Shown: piece after piece, positions 1 to 7,701 of the stretch
Numbering within the stretch: position 1 is the stretch's first letter
How the letters are laid out: each line of letters starts with the position of its first letter
NCBI GenBank assembly: GCA_900770335.1
Contig: CAAGKD010000008.1
Location: forward strand, 1 to 47,501
Source of the DNA: an uncultured Sutterella sp.
GTDB taxonomy: Bacteria; Pseudomonadota; Gammaproteobacteria; Burkholderiales; Burkholderiaceae_F
Length of the DNA: 47,501 bases
Reading direction: 5' to 3'
Position numbers and translations under genes: made by a program
The notes under the pieces: generated by a model
Told to the model about the DNA's origin: nothing
Seen by the model: the letters and a program-made list of their open reading frames with translations, nothing else
The model's database searches: none

Positions 1-11
1 AAAATCGTCAT
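1..11 (-). CDS. 5' end of a leftward gene (cut by window edge)
   Basis: Only the first three codons and part of a fourth (ATG ACG ATT TT) of a gene on the minus strand lie in the window. The call rests on an AGGAG ribosome binding site at 25-21, nine bases before an ATG at 11-9. The product cannot be named. It starts 158 bases downstream of the Sel1-repeat gene on the same strand, so it may be a separate transcription unit. Confidence 0.45.
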
Positions 12-20
12 GGCGCGTTG

Positions 21-55
21 CTCCTATCGTTAAGGTTGTTGCTATTCCAACGATA
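21..55 (-). promoter_or_regulatory. Inverted repeat abutting the ribosome binding site of the edge gene
   Basis: TATCGTT (25-31) and AACGATA (49-55) are perfect 7-base arms separated by 17 bases. On the minus strand the second arm runs directly into the AGGAG at 25-21 of the gene starting at position 11. An RNA hairpin here would sit against the ribosome binding site, or the palindrome could be an operator. No function is demonstrated. Confidence 0.35.
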
Positions 56-169
56 CAGGATCCAACGCGCTCTTTGTTTCTGGGCTGGGTCTGGTGGCAC
101 GGGGAACCCCAATTTCCCAAAAAGTCCAGAAGAGCCTTTTTTTATGGCTATCGGCCGGGGGTTTGGGGC

Positions 170-1219
170 TCAGCGCTCGGCGCGCGGAATCAGCCTTTCG
201 AGGATCTCCCTCGGCGCGGCCGAGGTGAGGAGCGCGAGGCCCGCGGCGCGCTCCTCCTCTGAGAGCTGCCGCTCGAGGATCCGCGCCGTCGCGGCCGAGT
301 CCGCGTCCCCCAGGCGCTCGGCCCACCGAAAGAGCGTCCAGGCCCGGGAGGCCGAGAGCGGCAGTCCGTTGCCCGTCATGAGAAATCCCGCGAGCATCGC
401 CGCGGCCCGGGGCGAGCCGCCTTCGGCCGCGCGGCAGAGCCACCGAACGGCCTCGCGCTGGTCCACCGATCCGCCTGCGCCCGACCAGTTCGCTACGCCG
501 ATGCGGAACTGCGCGTCGACGATTCCCGAGAAGGCCGCCTCGCGCATCCACTGGCGGGCGCGCGCCGGGTCGCGGGCGCGGCGCAGGAGCTCGGCGAGCT
601 CGTACTGAGCCTGAGGAACGCCCGCGCGGGCCGCGAGCTCGAGCCACCGTGCGGCCTGAGCGTCGCTCTCCGGCCCCCGCGCGCAGCCCTCGCCCTCCCG
701 ATACATGCGCCCCGCGCGCAGGGCCGCCTGCGCGTCGCCCTGCGCCGCGGCGAGGCGCAGCCAGTAAAGCGCCCGAGCGGCGTTGGCGGGCGCGCCCGCG
801 CCCAGAAGGCAGGCGCGCGCCATGTCGCATTGGGCGGCGCAGCTGCCGAGAAGCGCCGCGCGCTCGATGAGCCGGGCGCCCTCGACCTTGTCCTGCCTGA
901 GGCCCTGACCGCGCATGTGAAGGAGTCCGAGCAGATGCAGCCCCTCGGGGTAGTCCGCCGCCGCGGACTTTCTGAGGAGTCCGAGCGCGCGGCGGTTCGT
1001 GCGGGCGCCGGGCTCCTCGGTGAGCAGGCGCCGGGCGAGCTCGGCGCAGGCGCGCGGGTCGCCTCCCTTCGCCGCAGCCTCGATCCGGCCGAGCGCCGCG
1101 ATCGCCTCGTCGCCCGCGAGGGGCCTCGGACGGGCGACGCCCCCGAGAAGGTCAAGCACCGGCTCGGTGAAGGCCTCGGGCTTCGGAATGGAGAAGAGGG
1201 GATCGGGGCGCCTGGGCAT
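170..1219 (-). CDS. Sel1-like repeat (TPR-related) protein
   Basis: A 349-residue protein built almost entirely of Sel1-like helical repeats. Recurrent blocks such as YPEGLHLLGLLHMRGQG, GDAQAALRAGRMYREGEG and GVPQAQYELAELL carry the spaced Ala/Gly/Leu pattern of the family, roughly from residue 45 to 320. There is no signal peptide or membrane segment, so it is probably cytoplasmic. Sel1 proteins act as scaffolds for protein-protein contacts; the partner here is unknown. It lies 10 bases behind the small membrane protein gene at 1230-1796 on the same strand, so the two are almost certainly one transcript and may work together. Identification of the repeat family is firm; a specific role is not. 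Confidence 0.8.
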   Translation of the reverse strand: MPRRPDPLFSIPKPEAFTEPVLDLLGGVARPRPLAGDEAIAALGRIEAAAKGGDPRACAELARRLLTEEPGARTNRRALGLLRKSAAADYPEGLHLLGLLHMRGQGLRQDKVEGARLIERAALLGSCAAQCDMARACLLGAGAPANAARALYWLRLAAAQGDAQAALRAGRMYREGEGCARGPESDAQAARWLELAARAGVPQAQYELAELLRRARDPARARQWMREAAFSGIVDAQFRIGVANWSGAGGSVDQREAVRWLCRAAEGGSPRAAAMLAGFLMTGNGLPLSASRAWTLFRWAERLGDADSAATARILERQLSEEERAAGLALLTSAAPREILERLIPRAER

Positions 1220-1229
1220 CAGAGGCGGA

Positions 1230-1796
1230 TCACTTGCCCGACTCGCTCTGCGCGGGCCTGGCGGGGAGCTTTTCGACGACGGGCTTGTCCGAGCCCTCGG
1301 GAATGCGGATCACGACGCCCGCGTCCTCGGAGGCCGCGGGGGCGTTCGCCGAGGCGCCGGGGAGCTCCTCGAAGCCCGCGAGCGCGAGGCCGAGGGCGAT
1401 CGTGACGGAGACGAGCCCGTAGGCGAGCCAGCCCGCGAGGCCGAGGAAGATCGGGCGGCCCATCGGCAGGGGCTCGTAGTTCTTGCCAATCGTGCGGCTC
1501 ACTTCGGCGAGCTGCTGCCAGCCGCCCGTGAGCATCCAGGCGCCCCAGATCACGACGAGGAAGTAGGGCCCGAGCCAGTCCATGACGGGCTCGTGCCTGA
1601 AGATCGTCTGCACGACGATGAAGACCGCGAGGAGCCACACGGAGGCGCGGATCCACATGCGGCTCGCCGCGGCGTTGTGGGGGCGCCCGAGCTCGAGCCA
1701 GTTGCGCGCCTGTAGGGCGGCGCCGAAGAGGGGGGTGAAGAGAAGCGCGGCGGCGCAGACAAGCTTGGGGTTGTAGAGCTTCGGAGGCTTGGGCAT
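1230..1796 (-). CDS. Small multi-pass membrane protein, unknown function
   Basis: A 188-residue protein with about four hydrophobic helices (near residues 11-27, 48-65, 73-90 and 114-138) followed by a hydrophilic, Ala/Pro/Glu-rich C-terminal tail of about 45 residues. Between helices it has a conserved-looking loop around RTIGKNYEPLPMGRP. I do not recognise the family. It is the first gene of a two-gene leftward operon with the Sel1-repeat protein 10 bases downstream. The real-gene call rests on the coherent membrane topology, operon spacing and lack of a better frame. Confidence 0.7.
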   Translation of the reverse strand: MPKPPKLYNPKLVCAAALLFTPLFGAALQARNWLELGRPHNAAASRMWIRASVWLLAVFIVVQTIFRHEPVMDWLGPYFLVVIWGAWMLTGGWQQLAEVSRTIGKNYEPLPMGRPIFLGLAGWLAYGLVSVTIALGLALAGFEELPGASANAPAASEDAGVVIRIPEGSDKPVVEKLPARPAQSESGK

Positions 1797-1853
1797 GGCG
1801 GATCAGAGGTGTTCTTCCGGCTCGGACGGAGCGGCCCGGGCGGAGCGATGGAA

Positions 1854-1882
1854 ATGCGCATGGCTTGATGCGGATGCGCATC
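1854..1882. promoter_or_regulatory. Two ATGCGCAT palindromes in a divergent intergenic region
   Basis: The 8-base palindrome ATGCGCAT occurs at 1854-1861 and 1874-1881, the second extended to GATGCGCATC (1873-1882). The copies are 20 bases apart, about two helical turns, and sit between the leftward membrane-protein/Sel1 operon (start 1796) and the rightward lipoprotein gene (start 2005). The layout fits an operator pair, but the regulator is unknown. Confidence 0.3.
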
Positions 1883-2004
1883 GGATTCTATCCGTCCGCG
1901 AGCCCCGGATTTTGCGTTAATCTTGAGCAACGGCGTCCCGCTTGGCTGACATGCCGGGGCGCTTGCCCGCGCGAGCGGGCGTGTTTCTCGATGGATTCCC
2001 TCTG

Positions 2005-2562
2005 ATGTCTCCAGCCAAAGGCGCGGCTGCGGCCGCGCTTCTTTCTCTCGCAGCGGCCGCGCTGCTCACGGGATGCTCGGGCGCCGAGCCCCGCCGTGCG
2101 GTGCTCGACGCGCGTTCGCAGGACGCCGCCGGGCTCACGTCCGGCATGCCCGCGCGCGGCGAGAAGGTCTGCCTCGCCTCGGCCTCGGGGCGCTCGACGG
2201 GGCTCGAGATTGCCGTGCGCCGCGCGCTCGCCGACCGCGGCTACGGGACGGTCTTCCTTGCGCCCGAGGAGGAGCCCCAGGCGAAGCGGTGCCGCTTCTC
2301 GCTTGCCGTGTCCGTGACGGAGACGCGGATTCCCGGCGAGATGCCGCGCTTCATCACGCTCGACTACCGGGACCTCTACACGAGCGAGACGCAGCGGGCG
2401 ATCTGGCGGCGCGACCTCGCCCCCGGCACGCCGGCCTGGCGCCGCACGGCGCAGTGCGCGCATGACGACGCGGCGCCCGCCAACTCCCTGCTCGGCGCCT
2501 GGGGCGACGTCGACCGCGTGGTCGGCAACCTCGTCGACCAGCTTTTTCCTCTGGTCCGATGA
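2005..2562 (+). CDS. Putative outer-membrane or periplasmic lipoprotein
   Basis: A 185-residue protein starting at the ATG at 2005, chosen because it puts a lipoprotein signal at the N-terminus: a hydrophobic stretch followed by the lipobox LLTGC at residues 20-24, with Cys24 as the lipidation site. An upstream in-frame ATG at 1942 would give a less plausible 21-residue extension. The body has a short beta/alpha pattern (EKVCLAS, a helix, TVFLA, then FSLAVSVTET, RFITLDYRDLYTSE) resembling the Sbal_3080-type lipoprotein family, whose function is unknown. It stands alone, divergent from the membrane-protein/Sel1 operon. Confidence 0.7.
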   Translation: MSPAKGAAAAALLSLAAAALLTGCSGAEPRRAVLDARSQDAAGLTSGMPARGEKVCLASASGRSTGLEIAVRRALADRGYGTVFLAPEEEPQAKRCRFSLAVSVTETRIPGEMPRFITLDYRDLYTSETQRAIWRRDLAPGTPAWRRTAQCAHDDAAPANSLLGAWGDVDRVVGNLVDQLFPLVR

Positions 2563-2851
2563 GCCGGCGGCCCTGCTGACGGTCGGAGCGGTCGTGCATC
2601 CCGAGCCGCCTCCCTCCTTCGGCTGATCTCGGCGGGGGAGCCTTTGGTTTAGCATCTTCGGCAGAGCGACTCCGGGCAACGGTCCCTGCGCGCGAGGCGA
2701 TCCGCCTTCGGCGCGCCCGTCCGGAGCGACCTCCCTGCAGCGCAAGTCCGCGCCGGACGACCTCCCATCCTTCCGTTCGAGCCGCATCTCCTTTCGCGAC
2801 GCCTTCGGGCCGCGCGCGCCTGCCGGAGGCGAATTCCAATTAAGGCGTGTC

Positions 2852-4186
2852 ATGAACGACGAGAAGAACAAGAAGAGCGCAGGCGCTGAGAGCGAACCCC
2901 GCGAGATCGACCTCACTGGGGGCGGCGCCTCCGAGGACGACGCGGAGCGCGAGTTCCGAAGGGCGCAGCGCCGCATCCAGGAGAACTGGAAGACGACGCT
3001 CGCGATCCTCACGGCTTCGTCCGTGCTGATGTCCCTCTCCTACACGATGCTCATCCCGTTCCTGCCGATGTACCTGCTCGTGGAGCTCCATGTTCCCGAG
3101 TCGGACGTGAACCTCTGGTCGGGCCTCGTCTTTTCGGTGTCCTTCCTGATCTCGGGCGTCATGGCGCCGGTCTGGGGGGCGATCGCGGACAAAAAGTCCA
3201 GAAAGCTCATGGCGGTGCGCGCCGCGGTGCTGCTTTCGATCAGCTACGGCCTCGGGGGGCTCGTGCAGGACGAGTGGCAGCTTCTCGCCGTGCGCGCCTT
3301 CCAGGGATTCGCGGCGGGCCTGTGGCCCGCGTGCCTCGCGATCATCTCCTCGTCCGTTCCGAAGGAGCGGCTCGGGCTCTCGCTCGGCACGATGCAGTCG
3401 GGCATGACCGCAGGGGGCGTGCTCGGGCCGCTTTTGGGCGGCGTGCTCGCCGAGGCCGTGGGTATGCGCGCGACGTTTTTCCTCGGCTGCGCGGCCCTGC
3501 TCGCGATCACGATCCTCATCCTGCTCAAGGTCGCCGAGCCCCCGCGCCGCGCCGCGCCCAAGAGCGGCCCCACGCGCCCGAAGACCAATCTCCTGCGGAT
3601 TCCGGTCGTGCAGCGCATGCTCATCACAGCGGGCGTCGTGCAGCTCACGATCCTGCTGCTCCAGCCCGTGCTGCCGCTTTACGTCGGCGAGCTCCAGGGC
3701 AGCATGGACCGGATCGTTCTTGTCTCGGGCATCCTCTTCTCGATCGTGGGCGTCTCGGGCGTCATCGCCTCGCCCCTCTGGGGCGTCGCCGGGCAGAAGT
3801 GGGGCTACCGGCCGGTCCTTTACCTTGCGCTCGCGGGCTCGGCCGTCTTCGGCATGGCCCAGGCGATTCCGGACACGCTCATCCCCTTCGGCGTCTGGCG
3901 CTTCGTGGGCGGCCTCACCTTCGCGGGCATCTTTCCGGCGATCAACGCCGTGCTCACGAACTCCACGGATCCGGAGGACCGCGGACGGATCTTCGGGCTC
4001 TCCTACGCCTCGCAGCAGATCGGCAGCGTCATCGGGCCGATCGCGGGCGGGCTCTTCGCGATGTGGTTCGGCGTCAAGTTCGTCATCTTCCTCGCCGGGC
4101 TCCTGCTCGTGCCGATGGTCGTCTGGCTCTACCTCAAGCGCCCCGCGACGGAGCCCTCCACCGCGGGCGAGTCACGCCGGTTCTAG
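2852..4186 (+). CDS. MFS efflux transporter, MdtG-like
   Basis: A 444-residue major facilitator with a charged N-terminal extension of about 50 residues followed by 12 predicted transmembrane helices. The MFS motif A loop is visible as GAIADKKSRKLMA after helix 2. The segments NLWSGLVFSVSFLISGVMAPVWG and LGTMQSGMTAGGVLGPLLGG (in shortened form here) match the pattern of MdtG/YceE-type proton-driven drug exporters. The start has an AAGG ribosome binding site about seven bases upstream. The gene is monocistronic between a 289-base upstream gap and the phosphate transporter promoter. The substrate is unknown; MdtG of E. coli exports fosfomycin and deoxycholate. Confidence 0.85.
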   Translation: MNDEKNKKSAGAESEPREIDLTGGGASEDDAEREFRRAQRRIQENWKTTLAILTASSVLMSLSYTMLIPFLPMYLLVELHVPESDVNLWSGLVFSVSFLISGVMAPVWGAIADKKSRKLMAVRAAVLLSISYGLGGLVQDEWQLLAVRAFQGFAAGLWPACLAIISSSVPKERLGLSLGTMQSGMTAGGVLGPLLGGVLAEAVGMRATFFLGCAALLAITILILLKVAEPPRRAAPKSGPTRPKTNLLRIPVVQRMLITAGVVQLTILLLQPVLPLYVGELQGSMDRIVLVSGILFSIVGVSGVIASPLWGVAGQKWGYRPVLYLALAGSAVFGMAQAIPDTLIPFGVWRFVGGLTFAGIFPAINAVLTNSTDPEDRGRIFGLSYASQQIGSVIGPIAGGLFAMWFGVKFVIFLAGLLLVPMVVWLYLKRPATEPSTAGESRRF

Positions 4187-4227
4187 GCTTTTGCGCCCGA
4201 AGGCGGGCGGTCCCGCGCTCCGGTCCG

Positions 4228-4256
4228 TTGCCGCGCGGGTGGGGCTTCCCTAAAAT
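4228..4256 (+). promoter_or_regulatory. Sigma-70-type promoter for the phosphate transporter
   Basis: A TTGCCG -35 (4228-4233) is followed after exactly 17 bases by a TAAAAT -10 (4251-4256). The start point would fall about 50 bases before the coding start at 4317. The rpsP operon has a closely similar promoter (TTGCGC, 17 bases, TAAAAT), which supports the call. Confidence 0.55.
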
Positions 4257-4316
4257 GAGACGTTCAATCCGCCCAGACCGGCCAACCGAGCCCGGACGCC
4301 CCCGCCGCGCACTTTG

Positions 4317-6632
4317 ATGCGCCGCGCCGGGACGCCGGGCCCCGAACCGCATCGCATCGTGGAATTCTTTCTCTACATCGTGCTGGCGCTTCTCGCCGCC
4401 CTCGCCATCTGCGACCTCTTCGTCGGCGTCTCGAACGACGCCGTGAACTTCCTCAATTCGGCCGTGGGCTCGCGCACGGCTCCCTTCTGGGTGATCCTCG
4501 CGGTGGCGAGCGCCGGGGTGCTCCTCGGCGCGACCTTCAGCTCCGGGATGATGGAGATCGCCAAGACGGGCGTCTTCGTGCCGGAGATGCTCACCTTCAA
4601 GGAGGTGATGGTCATCTTCTGCGCGGTGATCGTCACGGACGTGCTGCTGCTCAACACGTTCAACTCGCTCGGGCTTCCCACCTCGACCACCGTCTCGATC
4701 GTCTTCGAGCTCCTCGGGGGCACGCTCGCCGTGGCCTGCTGGAAGATCTGGACGAGCGGCGCGCCGATGACCGAGCTCGGCGCGTACGTGAACTCGGCCA
4801 AGGCCCTGGCGATGATCATGGGCATCCTCGTCTCCGTCGTCGTCGCCTTCTTCTCGGGCCTCGTCGTGCAGTACGTCCTGAGGCTGATCTTCACGTTCGA
4901 CTACCAGCGCGTCTACCGCTGGCTCGGCGGCGCCTTCGGCGCGGTCTCGCTCACGGCGATCCTGTACTTCCTCGTCATGAAGGGCGCCCGCGGGGCGAGC
5001 TTCATGGAGCCCGCGTGGATCGACTGGATGGACGCAAACATGCGCTCGATCCTCGTCTCGGTCTTCCTCTTCTGGCTCGTGGCGTTCCAGTCGGCGATCC
5101 TCTTCGCGCGCGCGAACATCTTCCCCTTCATCATCCTCTCGGGCACCTTCGCCCTCGCTTTTGCCTTCGCCGGCAACGACCTCGTCAACTTCGTGGGCGT
5201 TCCGGTCGCGGCGCTCGACAGCTTCACGATCTTCACGTCGACGCCCGGAGCTGATCCGGCCTCGATGACGATGGGGGGCCTGAGGGAGGTCAAGCACACG
5301 CCGACCATCATCCTGCTCGCCTCTGGCGTGGTGATGTGCCTCACGCTCTGGTTCTCCAAGAAGGCGCACCGCGTCATCCGCACGTCGGTGAACCTCTCCT
5401 CGGCCACGCGCGGCGGCAAGGAGCAGTTCGGCTCGTCGCTGCCGGCGCGCGTCATGGTCCGCAGCGCCCTGCGCATGAACGCGATCGTCCACGAGATCAT
5501 CCCGCGCTCGGTCTTCGCCGCGCTCGACACGCGCTTCGTCAAGCCCCGTCCCAAGCCCGGCGAGATCGAGCTGCCGTTCGACGAGCTCCGCGCGAGCGTC
5601 AACCTCGTCCTCGCCGCGGCGCTCATCGCCTCGGCGACGAGCATGAAGCTGCCGCTCTCGACGACCTACGTCACCTTCATGGTCGCGATGGGCTCCTCGC
5701 TTTCGGACCGCGCCTGGGACCGCGAGAGCGCCGTCTACCGCATCTCGGGCGTGCTCACCGTGATCAGCGGCTGGTTCCTCACGGCCTTCTCGGCCGCGAC
5801 CGCCTGCGGCTTCGTCGCCACGGTGATGTCCCTCTGGGGGCAGCCCGTCATCCTCGCGGGCATGCTCTGCGCGCTCGCGGTCATCGCCCGCACGAACTTC
5901 TTCGTCAAGGACGTGCCCGAGGAGACCGAGGCCGAGGCCCGGCAGGTCGACCGGGGCGACCAGGGCTCGATCTGCGAGCTGCTCACGACGAACGTCAACC
6001 ACTTCCTCAACCGCACGCTCACGGTCTTCTCCGAGGGGCTCGTCGCGTTCCTGCACGAGAACCACGACGAGCTCGTGCGCTACAAGGCCGAGTCGATCGC
6101 GCTCATGGACGAGATCTCCGAGCGCCGCGGCGTCTACTACAGCATGGCGCTGCAGGGCGGCGGCACGAAGCGCGACCGCGACGCGAGGAACTTCTACTAC
6201 CGCGCCTTCACGAACATGAAGGAGGTGAGCCACTCGCTGCGCGACCAGCTCGGCGTCGCGGAGAACTACGTCGCCAACAGCCACTCGCCCTTCCGCGGCA
6301 AGATGCGCGACGACATCATCCGCCTCGCCAAGGACATCGCGCTCATCCGCGACAACTTCACGCCGCAGGGGTGCTCGCGGATCCTCGAGCGGGTCGACCA
6401 GGCCCAGCAGAGCTTCCTCGTGCAGATCGGCGAGGAGCACATCTCGCTCAGAAAGAGCGAGCTCTACCTCGGGTACCTGCTCTTCACGCGCGAGCTGCTC
6501 AACCGCTTCATGATGGTCAAGCTCCTGCAGGCCGAGCTCGAGACCGAGACGGCCAAGGCCGCGCAGGAGCGCGCTGAGTTCGCCGCGCGCATGGCTGCGA
6601 AGGCGGTCGTGGAGACGGCGGGAAAAGCCTGA
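4317..6632 (+). CDS. PiT-family inorganic phosphate transporter with PhoU-like C-terminal domain
   Basis: A 771-residue protein. The N-terminal Pho4/PiT signature GVSNDAVNFLNSAVGS (about residues 36-51) and the second copy ASATSMKLPLSTTYVTFMVA (about 440-459) mark the two halves of a PiT phosphate permease, with a dozen or so membrane helices. From about residue 540 the protein is a soluble helical domain (SICELLTTNVNHFLNRTL, then SLRDQLGVAENY and IALIRDNF) of the PhoU type, so sensing or gating may be built in. This long form is known from Bacteroidetes-type PiT proteins. The ATG at 4317 is used, but a GTG at 4359 just before the first helix is possible; neither has a clear ribosome binding site. 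A terminator follows. Confidence 0.85.
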   Translation: MRRAGTPGPEPHRIVEFFLYIVLALLAALAICDLFVGVSNDAVNFLNSAVGSRTAPFWVILAVASAGVLLGATFSSGMMEIAKTGVFVPEMLTFKEVMVIFCAVIVTDVLLLNTFNSLGLPTSTTVSIVFELLGGTLAVACWKIWTSGAPMTELGAYVNSAKALAMIMGILVSVVVAFFSGLVVQYVLRLIFTFDYQRVYRWLGGAFGAVSLTAILYFLVMKGARGASFMEPAWIDWMDANMRSILVSVFLFWLVAFQSAILFARANIFPFIILSGTFALAFAFAGNDLVNFVGVPVAALDSFTIFTSTPGADPASMTMGGLREVKHTPTIILLASGVVMCLTLWFSKKAHRVIRTSVNLSSATRGGKEQFGSSLPARVMVRSALRMNAIVHEIIPRSVFAALDTRFVKPRPKPGEIELPFDELRASVNLVLAAALIASATSMKLPLSTTYVTFMVAMGSSLSDRAWDRESAVYRISGVLTVISGWFLTAFSAATACGFVATVMSLWGQPVILAGMLCALAVIARTNFFVKDVPEETEAEARQVDRGDQGSICELLTTNVNHFLNRTLTVFSEGLVAFLHENHDELVRYKAESIALMDEISERRGVYYSMALQGGGTKRDRDARNFYYRAFTNMKEVSHSLRDQLGVAENYVANSHSPFRGKMRDDIIRLAKDIALIRDNFTPQGCSRILERVDQAQQSFLVQIGEEHISLRKSELYLGYLLFTRELLNRFMMVKLLQAELETETAKAAQERAEFAARMAAKAVVETAGKA

Positions 6633-6710
6633 CGCCGATCAAGGTCCGCTGAGGAGAACGCCCGATCCGGGCGCGCTCCGGCCCCGGGTCCGCGGGAATA
6701 CGATTGCAGG

Positions 6711-6737
6711 AAAGGGACGCCCCGAGGCGTCCCTTTT
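6711..6737 (+). terminator. Rho-independent terminator after the phosphate transporter
   Basis: AAAGGGACGCC (6711-6721) pairs perfectly with GGCGTCCCTTT (6726-6736) around a CCGA loop. T residues close the downstream arm and A residues open the upstream one, so it could work in both directions. Confidence 0.75.
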
Positions 6738-6767
6738 CTGTCTCAGACATCCAGGAGGGAACCCGAC

Positions 6768-7469
6768 ATGAAGCCCCTCATCGGCGTCACCGCCGACCTG
6801 CGCGCCGAGAGTATCGCCGGCGCGCGCATCCACTACCTCAACTCGATCACCCGCGCGGGCGGCATTCCCGTGCTCATTTCGCCCGCCGCGCCCGCGCAGG
6901 ACCTGCGCGCGCTCCTCGACCGCTTGGACGGCCTGCTCTTCACGGGCGGCGCCGACGTGGATCCGGCCCTCTACGGAGAGCTTCCCGCGCCCGAGCTCGG
7001 CGCGCTCTCGCCCGCGCGCGACGCCTGCGAGGTCCTTCTCGCCCGCGAGGCCGCCGCGCGCGACATGCCCGTGCTCGGCATCTGCCGCGGCCTGCAGGTC
7101 ATCAACGTCGCCCTCGGGGGATCGCTCATCCAGGACATCGAGAAGATGATCGGCGTGCCGCGCGCGGTCCACGACCAGCCCGAGGACTACGCGGTTGTGA
7201 CCCATGAGGTCGCCGTCGAGCCCGGAACGCCCCTCGCTCGCGTGACGGGGCTCGAGCGGATCAGTGTCAACAGCCGCCACCATCAGGCCGTCAAGCACCT
7301 CGCGCCCGGCCTGCGGCTCGATGCGAGGAGCTGCGCGGACGGCGTCGTCGAGTCCTTTGACGACCCTTCGAAGAAGTTCCTTCTCGCCGTGCAGTGGCAC
7401 CCCGAGATGCTCTCGCACCTGCGCGGCGAGGCGCATGCGCTCTTTCGCGCCCTTGTCGAGGCCTGCTGA
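6768..7469 (+). CDS. Gamma-glutamyl-gamma-aminobutyrate hydrolase family protein (peptidase C26, class I GATase fold)
   Basis: A 233-residue class I glutamine-amidotransferase-like hydrolase. Visible motifs are LLFTGGADVDPALYGE (about 60-75), the nucleophile elbow GICRGLQVIN with the catalytic Cys (about 104-113), and QWHPE with the catalytic His and Glu (about 212-216). This is the PuuD-type family that hydrolyses gamma-glutamyl amides. PuuD acts in putrescine degradation; no other Puu gene is present here, so the substrate may differ. An AGGAGGG ribosome binding site lies eight bases before the ATG. The neighbours downstream are a permease and two M20 hydrolases, suggesting a scavenging cluster for amide-linked compounds. 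Confidence 0.85.
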   Translation: MKPLIGVTADLRAESIAGARIHYLNSITRAGGIPVLISPAAPAQDLRALLDRLDGLLFTGGADVDPALYGELPAPELGALSPARDACEVLLAREAAARDMPVLGICRGLQVINVALGGSLIQDIEKMIGVPRAVHDQPEDYAVVTHEVAVEPGTPLARVTGLERISVNSRHHQAVKHLAPGLRLDARSCADGVVESFDDPSKKFLLAVQWHPEMLSHLRGEAHALFRALVEAC

Positions 7470-7486
7470 GCGGCTCCGGGAGCCGC
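7470..7486 (+). terminator. Hairpin directly after the C26 hydrolase stop codon
   Basis: GCGGCTC (7470-7476) and GAGCCGC (7480-7486) form a 7-bp hairpin that begins at the base after the stop codon. No T run follows, so it may be a Rho-type end, an attenuator or an mRNA-stabilising hairpin before the permease gene. Confidence 0.35.
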
Positions 7487-7630
7487 CTGGTCCGTCCCGG
7501 GTGCGGCGTTCGCGATTACCCGCAGAGCGCCGGAGCGGCCGTCCGGGAAATCTAGGGAGAACGAACTAAGCTCCGCACGGTGCTGTCAGGTGCGCCGCGC
7601 TTTGTCGGGCGCCATGTACCCTTCGCTCCC

Positions 7631-7649
7631 TAGAATTCTCCATGAGAAT
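7631..7649 (+). promoter_or_regulatory. Possible -10 element overlapped by an inverted repeat, upstream of the permease
   Basis: TAGAAT (7631-7636) resembles a -10 box, although no good -35 sits 17 bases upstream. It overlaps the inverted repeat ATTCTC-CAT-GAGAAT (7635-7649), which could be an operator for the permease/amidohydrolase genes that start at 7702. Confidence 0.25.
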
Positions 7650-7701
7650 GAGGTGGAAGCGTCCGCCTTGAGGCGCGGCCCTCGACTCCAGGAGAAATTC
7701 A

